Shown here piece after piece: positions 13,733-18,945 of a stretch of DNA of 18,945 bases. The stretch lies in NCBI GenBank assembly GCA_012837655.1, contig DUQT01000260.1, positions 1 to 18,945 on the forward strand. The letters run 5' to 3'. Every line of letters begins with the position of its first letter. Position 1 is the first letter of the stretch. The notes beneath the pieces are model-generated. The model was not told the origin of the DNA. It saw nothing but the letters and a program-made list of their open reading frames with translations, and did no database searches. Source of the stretch: Actinomyces sp. (GTDB lineage Bacteria > Actinomycetota > Actinomycetes > Actinomycetales > Actinomycetaceae). The position numbers and the translations under genes were made by a program.

Positions 13733-14173
13733 CTAGTCCCTCAGAACGTATTTCAGGGTTTCCACGACCTGCTCGGGCGTTTCACACCAAGCCTGCGCGG
13801 CTGCGTCAACTTCTTTGAGGGCGTGCGAGGTGCTCTCGTCGTGCAGGGTAATGTACGGCGTCCCCAGCGCAGCGCAGTATCCCGCGTCAAATGCAGCGTT
13901 CCACTGCCTGTACTTGTCGCCGAAACGGACGACGACCAGGTCAGCTTTTTCAATCAGGTTGCGAGTACGAATCGCGTTAACCTTGGCGGACTGATGATCG
14001 CGCCAGAAACTATTCTCAGTGTTGCCGAGGTGGTCGCCCGCCTCATCAGAAGCCGCGTGGTCAGTTACAGGCGTTGTAAATACGACGTCGAGGCCGGCTT
14101 CCTTCGCGCCCTGCTCAACTTCGTCGCGCCAGTCGGAGTGGATCTCACCTGATAGGTAAACATTGAAACTCAT
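13733..14173 (-). CDS. ytoQ: YtoQ family protein
   Basis: A 146-residue cytoplasmic protein of the YtoQ family, which is related in fold to nucleoside 2-deoxyribosyltransferases but has no settled reaction. Family hallmarks are clear: VYLSGEIHSDWR at the N-terminus, TTPVTDHAASDEAGDHLG, FWRDHQSAKVNAIRTRNLIEKADLVVVRFGDKYRQWNAAFDAGY in the middle and TLHDESTSHALKEVDAAA near the end. The ATG at 14173 gives MSFNVYLSGEI, with AAAGG seven to ten bases upstream; the frame extends to 14314, but that extension is Arg/Ser-rich and not family-like. It is transcribed away from the sugar cluster, and the 355-base gap holds both promoters. A link to deoxyribose metabolism through the neighbouring deoC is only a guess. 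Confidence 0.9.
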   Translation of the reverse strand: MSFNVYLSGEIHSDWRDEVEQGAKEAGLDVVFTTPVTDHAASDEAGDHLGNTENSFWRDHQSAKVNAIRTRNLIEKADLVVVRFGDKYRQWNAAFDAGYCAALGTPYITLHDESTSHALKEVDAAAQAWCETPEQVVETLKYVLRD

Positions 14174-14528
14174 TGTTTTAGACCTTTCTGAATAGGTTGA
14201 TCTACAAAGCAGTAAAGCTTCACTTACAAAATTTAGTTGGGTTTTGAATAAAAGTCGCGGCGAGCGCGAGTTTCCAGACTGGGGCTTGGTCTCTCGAGGG
14301 CGATGTCTTAGCAAAGCTAGCTAACAACCCACAACGAGACAGCCGGGCTCACAGTTTCAATGACTTAAGCACTAACGACAGTCATTAGAAAACCTTTACG
14401 TCGCTCGATAGCGCGGCACAACCGCTCAAATGTTGTTTTCTTCAATATTTGATGTTTCAGTCACATTTTATTCCTATCCTCGAGGTATCAGGAACTGACA
14501 CTAAGTATGACCATCAAAGGTGAGGTAT
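14174..14528. promoter_or_regulatory. Divergent intergenic region with candidate SorC operators
   Basis: This gap must hold the ytoQ and sugar-cluster promoters. The best operator candidate is TCAAATGTTG (14426-14435) and CAATATTTGA (14443-14452), a 27-base inverted repeat with 9 of 10 arm pairs and spacer TTTTCTT. A second inverted repeat, AATGACT (14359-14365) and AGTCATT (14380-14386), is perfect with a 14-base spacer. I see no strong -10/-35 pair. A GAGGGCGATG variant of the dispersed motif is at about 14296. No gene is supported. Confidence 0.45.
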
Positions 14529-15590
14529 ATGTCGAAGAAAATGCGAGTAGTGCAAATGCACGGAGTAGGCGACATCCGTTTGGAAGAAATGGACATCCCA
14601 AAACCGGGTAAAGGGGAGGTCCTTCTGAAAGTTGCTGCCTGTGGAGTATGTGGCTCTGACCTTGCGCGGATGTACAAGAAAGGACCACATAAGCTTCCAC
14701 TTGTAACTGGTCACGAATTCTCGGCCTACATTGCCGAACTTGGTGAAGGGGTAGACGGATTCGAAGTCGGTGACCTCGTAACCGTTCCGCCGATGCTCCC
14801 CTGTTTCGAATGTGCTCCCTGCACGCAGGGTCATTTCTCTTTATGTGAGAACTATGATTATTACGGCTCTCGTCGACACGGAGCCTACGCAGAATATGTA
14901 GCAGGTCCAGCAAAACTACTACTGAAAGTTCCAGCAGGACTGGACGCCCGAGCCGCCGCAATGGTGGACCCTGCTGCAATCGCTCTTCATGCGATTTGGC
15001 GAACGAACCTCACGGCCGGTTCATCAGTACTTGTAATGGGCGGTGGTGGGCCAATTGGTCTATTCGCTGTGCAGTGGGCTCGTATCATGGGGGCGACTCG
15101 CATCGTCGCTTGCGACGTTAGTAAGGAGAAAGCCGAACTCGCCCTCGAGGCTGGGGCGGATGTTGCCGTTTCTTCGTACGAAGAACTTTTGGAAATCGCT
15201 GATGACGGATTCGACGTAGTCGTAGAGACGACAGGTGTTGCTAAAGTTGCCGACCAGTCTGTGTCTGTGACCGCCCGTCACGGATCTGTGACCTTGATCG
15301 GCATTCCACCAGCAGAGGTTGAAATTTCCGCCGCCAACTGGGCCCGACTCATGCGTCTAGAAATCAACATTTGTGGCTCTTGGAATTCGTTCTCAGCACC
15401 GTTCCCGGGTAAGGAGTGGACAACGACCCTCGAACACATGGCTCGCGGAAACTTGCAGTGGGAGTTCATGATTACTCACGAACTCCCATTAGAAAAGGTG
15501 GACGAAACGATTCGAGCAATGGCAGAACGAACCATTCACTCATCCAAAGTTCTGTTCCTTCCTAACGGTTCGGATCTACCAACAAATTGA
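14529..15590 (+). CDS. Zinc-dependent MDR dehydrogenase, GatD/sorbitol dehydrogenase-like
   Basis: Predicted NAD-dependent oxidation of a sugar alcohol or sugar-alcohol phosphate to a ketose, the likely first step of this cluster. The 353 residues show the catalytic zinc site GVCGSD (Cys41) and GHEF (His62, Glu63), the structural zinc cysteines Cys92, Cys95, Cys98 and Cys106 (spacing C-x2-C-x2-C-x7-C), and the Rossmann loop GGGGPIG at 171-177 with Asp196 after beta-2, which favours NAD over NADP. Asp147 replaces the usual Glu in the (E)P motif of galactitol-phosphate dehydrogenases. The ATG at 14529 is preferred over a GTG at 14520, because AAAGGTGAGG then serves as ribosome site. It is the first gene of a rightward operon, three bases before the regulator gene. 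Substrate is not decidable from sequence. Confidence 0.88.
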   Translation: MSKKMRVVQMHGVGDIRLEEMDIPKPGKGEVLLKVAACGVCGSDLARMYKKGPHKLPLVTGHEFSAYIAELGEGVDGFEVGDLVTVPPMLPCFECAPCTQGHFSLCENYDYYGSRRHGAYAEYVAGPAKLLLKVPAGLDARAAAMVDPAAIALHAIWRTNLTAGSSVLVMGGGGPIGLFAVQWARIMGATRIVACDVSKEKAELALEAGADVAVSSYEELLEIADDGFDVVVETTGVAKVADQSVSVTARHGSVTLIGIPPAEVEISAANWARLMRLEINICGSWNSFSAPFPGKEWTTTLEHMARGNLQWEFMITHELPLEKVDETIRAMAERTIHSSKVLFLPNGSDLPTN

Positions 15591-15593
15591 GCG

Positions 15594-16547
15594 ATGTCTT
15601 CAAACACCGATGATCTATTGATGGTGCGAGCGGCGGAACTCTACTACAACGACGGTTACAACCAGTCACAAGTTGCTGACCGATTGAAAATCTCTCGTTG
15701 GCAGGTGGGTCGGCTACTCGAGAAAGCACGTGAGACTGGGGTGGTGGAGATTAGAATCCACCACCCAGCCTCTCGCCGAAGAGATTTAGAAGATGCCCTA
15801 AAGGATAGGTTCGGCTCTGTCAATCCAATCGTCGTAGACACGCAGGCTACCCGGGATAGAACGCTAGCCTTAGCCGCCTGCCTTGGCGCGAACTACATCT
15901 CGGAACTGCGTCCCATGCCTTCCTTAATCGGCGTGTCATGGGGACGGTCGGTAGCCGCGTTGGCTAACGCCCTACCTGAACACGTGTTCCACCATCCACT
16001 GATAGTGCAACTAAATGGCGCAGCACTGTCTGTTGAACTGACGGTAGATGCTGCAAGCATTATCACCACCATCGCTAAACGCTCCGTTAAGCCTGCGACG
16101 TTCCTACTGCCAGCGCCAGCAATTGTTGGAAATCCTGACCTTGTAGAGCACTTTTACGCTGATCCACATATAGAAAAGACCATCCGACTAGGTGAAAGAG
16201 CCGATCTCGCCATCTACTCACTAGGGGCATTAACACCCAATTCTGTCCTTGCACAGGCCGGAAATATTTCTAAACAAGAACAAATTGCCTTGAAAGAAAG
16301 AGGATGCGTCGGAGATATTCTCGGACACTACATAGATAAGAGTGGAAATATCGTAGACCTTACTCTCGACGCTCGAACCATCTCCATAAATCTAGAGTCT
16401 CTGAGAAATAACGATCGCACACTCGCTATAGCTATTGGCGCAGAAAAAAGTGAAGTAGCATTTGGCGCGCTTCACGCAGGCTTATGCAAGACGCTAATCA
16501 CAGAATCAACTATCGCTAAACGTGTATTAGAGATAGGGAAAGAATAA
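15594..16547 (+). CDS. SorC-family sugar-responsive transcriptional regulator
   Basis: A DNA-binding regulator that controls carbohydrate genes in response to a phosphorylated sugar; members include SorC, LsrR, CggR and Bacillus DeoR. The 317 residues start with an N-terminal helix-turn-helix: YYNDGYNQSQVADRLKISR with the recognition helix RWQVGRLLEKA at about 35-45. The remaining part is the sugar-phosphate-binding domain, with GVSWGRSVAALANALP and GVGD-like VGDILGHYIDKSGN (about 240-255). Length is normal. The ATG at 15594 follows the dehydrogenase stop by three bases, and deoC starts two bases after its stop, so the three are one transcriptional unit. It probably regulates its own operon through the inverted repeat at 14426-14452. 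Confidence 0.9.
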   Translation: MSSNTDDLLMVRAAELYYNDGYNQSQVADRLKISRWQVGRLLEKARETGVVEIRIHHPASRRRDLEDALKDRFGSVNPIVVDTQATRDRTLALAACLGANYISELRPMPSLIGVSWGRSVAALANALPEHVFHHPLIVQLNGAALSVELTVDAASIITTIAKRSVKPATFLLPAPAIVGNPDLVEHFYADPHIEKTIRLGERADLAIYSLGALTPNSVLAQAGNISKQEQIALKERGCVGDILGHYIDKSGNIVDLTLDARTISINLESLRNNDRTLAIAIGAEKSEVAFGALHAGLCKTLITESTIAKRVLEIGKE

Positions 16548-16549
16548 AC

Positions 16550-17194
16550 ATGAAGACTGACGAACTCGCCAACCTTATCGACCACACGTTGCTTGCTCCA
16601 GAGGCAACACAGGAAGACATATTGGCGTTACTAGATGAAGCCGAAGAACTTGGGACGTACTCCGTTTGTGTGTCGCCCAGCAGACTACCTCTACCGAGAC
16701 CCACATCAGTCAAAGTCGCAGCAGTTTGCGGATTCCCCTCAGGAGCCCACAGTATCGCTACGAAAGCTCAAGAAGCAGAAGAGCTGACCGCTCATGGTGT
16801 TGATGAAATCGACATGGTTATCAATCTTGGTGCTGTCAAAGAGGAACGCTTTGATTACATAGAAAAAGAAATCAAAGCTGTTCGTGACTCAGCTCCGAAC
16901 GTGGTTTTGAAAGTAATAATAGAATCTGCTGCCCTAACAGACGAGGAGATCGTTGCCACCTGCAATGCTACAAAAAAAGCTAAGGCCGATTTCGTGAAAA
17001 CATCCACAGGTTTTCATAAAGCTGGCGGCGCAAGTATTCACGCCGTACAACTTATGCGATCAGTAGTAGGAGACGAACTAGGAGTCAAAGCCTCCGGTGG
17101 TATTAGAGACGGAAAGTTCGCAACGGAGCTCATTGAAGCAGGAGCAAGCCGTTTGGGATTGTCCTCGTCGAGGAAGGTTCTCGAAACTATCTAA
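16550..17194 (+). CDS. deoC: Deoxyribose-phosphate aldolase
   Basis: Class I aldolase that cleaves 2-deoxyribose 5-phosphate to glyceraldehyde 3-phosphate and acetaldehyde, cytoplasmic. The 214 residues carry the active-site set: Schiff-base Lys150 in VKTSTGF, the second Lys180 in VKASGGIRD and Asp88 in EIDMVIN. The N-terminal IDHTLLAP and the GASRLGLSSS end are family hallmarks; length is typical. The ATG at 16550 lies two bases after the regulator stop, with GGGAAAG upstream. The gene is AT-rich for this window (one sampled line, 16861-16920, is 37% GC). With no deoxynucleoside phosphorylase or deoB in sight, and a kinase and dehydrogenase as neighbours, its true substrate in this cluster may be a different phosphorylated sugar. 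The family call is firm; the pathway is open. Confidence 0.94.
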   Translation: MKTDELANLIDHTLLAPEATQEDILALLDEAEELGTYSVCVSPSRLPLPRPTSVKVAAVCGFPSGAHSIATKAQEAEELTAHGVDEIDMVINLGAVKEERFDYIEKEIKAVRDSAPNVVLKVIIESAALTDEEIVATCNATKKAKADFVKTSTGFHKAGGASIHAVQLMRSVVGDELGVKASGGIRDGKFATELIEAGASRLGLSSSRKVLETI

Positions 17195-17283
17195 AGTGAA
17201 CACCCCTATTAGGACTCATACTCACAACAATTCCTGTTTGCATTGGGTCGCAAACACCTTATTTGAATCAAAGGAGATTCTTC
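17195..17283 (+). promoter_or_regulatory. deoC-kinase gap with small inverted repeats
   Basis: The 89-base gap is long for an operon otherwise packed with 2-3 base spacing. GTTTGC (17236-17241) and GCAAAC (17250-17255) form a 6-bp inverted repeat with an 8-base loop. TTTGA-A-TCAAA (17262-17272) is a perfect palindrome sharing the TCAAA/TTTGA half-sites of the candidate SorC operator upstream. It overlaps the kinase ribosome site AAGGAG (17271-17276). It may be a second operator or internal promoter; no good -10/-35 pair is seen. Confidence 0.3.
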
Positions 17284-18945
17284 ATGAGGAACAAGTACGT
17301 AATCGGCATTGATTTTGGCACTCTTTCTGGGCGAGCAACGGTAGTCCGTGTATCTGACGGTAAAGAAATGGGTTCATCCGTTGCTGAATACCCACACGGC
17401 GTTATGGACTCCCGTTTGACGGCGGGTGACAACCAACCACTCCCACCTGACTTTGCACTGCAAGTACCATCTGACTACTTAAAAGTTCTAGGGAAGATTG
17501 TTCCTGAGTCTGTAAGAAAAGCAGAGGTGCCAGTTGACGACATTGTTGGCATCGGCACGGATTTCACATCAGCAACGGTCATTCCCACGGATAAGGAAGG
17601 CACACCGCTGTGCGAGTTTGATGAATTCAAGAACAATCCCCATGCGTATGCAAAACTTTGGAAACATCATGGCGCTGCTGAGCAAGCTGAACGTTGCATC
17701 GAAGTAGCTGAACAACGTGGCGAGAAATGGTTGGGCCGTTACGGTGGGCGAATTTCCTCTGAGATAGTTATTCCCAAAGCCCTGGAAACGCTAGAAAAAG
17801 CCCCCGAGGTTTACAATGCCATGGACGTCTGTGTTGAAGCAGTCGACTGGATTGTCTGGCAACTATGCGGACGCCATATTCAGGCGGCATCCTCCGCAGG
17901 ATATAAAGCGTTATTACAGGACGGTAGCTACCCTTCGAAAGAGTACTTTGCGGCTTTGAATCCAAAGTTTGCAAGTTTCATCGAGGACAAATACACAGCT
18001 CCGGTTATGCAGCTTGGCGATCGGGCAGGTGGCCTCACTGAGGCAAGCGCAAAGTTGACCGGCTTGAATCCGGGGATTGCTGTATCTGTCGGTCAAATTG
18101 ACGCACACGTAACTGCTCCTGCTGCCCAAGCCATCGAAGTGGGTCAAATGACTGCGATCATGGGTACTTCAAATGTTTACATCGTCAACGGCACGGAAGC
18201 TCGAGATATTCCTGGAGTATTTGGCATTACCCATGGCGGGATCTCCCCCGGCCTCTGGGGCTATGAAGGTGGTCAGACAGGAGTGGGGGACATTTTTGCC
18301 TGGATCGTTGACAATATTGTTCCTAGGGAGTACTACGAAGAAGCCGAAAACCAAGGAATTTCAGTCCATGAACTACTCACCGCGAAAGCAGAAAAACAGG
18401 AGATCGGCGAAAACGGTCTTCTTGCCTTAGATTGGCACAGCGGAAACAGGTCAATTCTGAACGACGCAAATCTATCCGGCACACTGTTCGGCATGTCGCT
18501 AACCACGCGTCCAGAGGACATCTACCGCGCATATCTAGAAGCAACCGCATTCGGCCTACGCTCAATTATTGAAAACTTTGTGGACCATGGAGTTGAGATC
18601 AATGAGGTCGTAGGCGCCGGCGGATTGTTGAAAAACAAGTTTCTTATGCAAATGTATGCAGACGTGACTCGTATTCCGCTTTCTATATCTGGTTGCGCGC
18701 TCGCAGGATCGCTAGGCTCCGCCATTCTTGGCGCTGTCGCAGCAGGCGAATATCCAGATACGTATGCCGCTGCGGAAGCTATGGGATCAAAGATTCCGAA
18801 TGCTTACCTTCCCAATGAGGAAAACTCCAAGAAATACGACAAGCTTTACGCTGAATATATTAAACTCCACGATTACTTCGGGCGAGGTGGCAACAACGTA
18901 ATGCACACCCTGAAACAAATCCAAAGAGACGTCCATTCGAGGAAG
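17284..18945 (+). CDS. araB: Ribulokinase-type FGGY carbohydrate kinase (3' end cut by window)
   Basis: ATP-dependent kinase of the FGGY family, closest in pattern to ribulokinase (AraB), which phosphorylates ketopentoses at O5. The frame is open for 554 codons to the window edge with no stop, so it is nearly complete (AraB is usually about 550-570). Visible signatures are GIDFGTLSGRATVVRV at the N-terminus (phosphate loop), GIGTDFTSATVIP, NNPHAYAKLWKHHGA, IMGTSNVY, GYEGGQTGVGDIFAW and the C-terminal AGGLLKNKFLMQMYADVT. Near the end, SISGCALAGSLGSAILGAV replaces the common SDQ..ALG pattern. The ATG at 17284 has AAGGAG seven bases upstream. No araA or araD lies in the window, so arabinose as substrate is not supported by context. 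Confidence 0.88.
   Translation, partial: MRNKYVIGIDFGTLSGRATVVRVSDGKEMGSSVAEYPHGVMDSRLTAGDNQPLPPDFALQVPSDYLKVLGKIVPESVRKAEVPVDDIVGIGTDFTSATVIPTDKEGTPLCEFDEFKNNPHAYAKLWKHHGAAEQAERCIEVAEQRGEKWLGRYGGRISSEIVIPKALETLEKAPEVYNAMDVCVEAVDWIVWQLCGRHIQAASSAGYKALLQDGSYPSKEYFAALNPKFASFIEDKYTAPVMQLGDRAGGLTEASAKLTGLNPGIAVSVGQIDAHVTAPAAQAIEVGQMTAIMGTSNVYIVNGTEARDIPGVFGITHGGISPGLWGYEGGQTGVGDIFAWIVDNIVPREYYEEAENQGISVHELLTAKAEKQEIGENGLLALDWHSGNRSILNDANLSGTLFGMSLTTRPEDIYRAYLEATAFGLRSIIENFVDHGVEINEVVGAGGLLKNKFLMQMYADVTRIPLSISGCALAGSLGSAILGAVAAGEYPDTYAAAEAMGSKIPNAYLPNEENSKKYDKLYAEYIKLHDYFGRGGNNVMHTLKQIQRDVHSRK

Noticed and set aside
13484..14152. 222-residue plus-strand frame antisense to ytoQ
   Set aside because: It lies mostly opposite a clear YtoQ gene, and its N-terminal part is the 60-bp non-coding repeat.
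14174..14314. 47-residue extension of ytoQ
   Set aside because: The extension is not family-like and the ATG at 14173 has AAAGG upstream and yields the conserved N-terminus.

Overview
The window looks like chromosomal DNA from a mid-to-high GC actinobacterium, plausibly an Actinomycetaceae-type organism. The inference rests on a fused two-domain oligopeptide ABC ATPase, a small membrane protein resembling the mycobacterial CFP6-type PH-domain proteins, a persulfide dioxygenase/rhodanese fusion, frequent GTG starts, and about 60% GC in the leftward genes. No rRNA, tRNA, CRISPR array, transposase or phage gene is visible.

Layout. (1) 1-4087 is a repeat-rich block around two genes: typA (leftward) and a small PH-like membrane protein (rightward). 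A near-perfect inverted repeat of about 109 bp flanks the pair, and each copy begins with the transcription terminator of the neighbouring gene. The non-coding stretch 3024-4152 also holds a 32-bp degenerate tandem array, an 83-bp/166-bp higher-order array and a 146-bp-offset direct repeat. (2) 4153-10316 is a leftward oligopeptide ABC importer: permease B, permease C, fused ATPase D-F, then the lipoprotein binding protein. The permease/ATPase junction carries a duplicated start/stop overlap. (3) 10822-14173 holds three leftward genes with separate roles: a CstB-like persulfide-detoxifying enzyme with a CsoR/CstR-type operator inside one of its two candidate promoters, a ZupT-type metal transporter, and ytoQ. 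(4) 14529 to the right edge is a rightward sugar-catabolic cluster: a GatD/sorbitol-dehydrogenase-like zinc dehydrogenase, a SorC-family regulator, deoxyribose-phosphate aldolase (deoC) and a ribulokinase-type FGGY kinase cut by the window edge. Most of this cluster is clearly lower in GC, which suggests later acquisition.

How the genes work together. The ABC genes form one peptide-uptake system. The last cluster reads as oxidation of a polyol or sugar, phosphorylation by the kinase and cleavage by the aldolase, under a local regulator that probably binds an inverted repeat just upstream of the first gene. The combination of dehydrogenase, DeoC and AraB-type kinase is not a textbook operon, so its substrate is open. 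The most unusual DNA is the repeat landscape around typA, above all the inverted repeat that could allow the 3.1-kb typA segment to flip.
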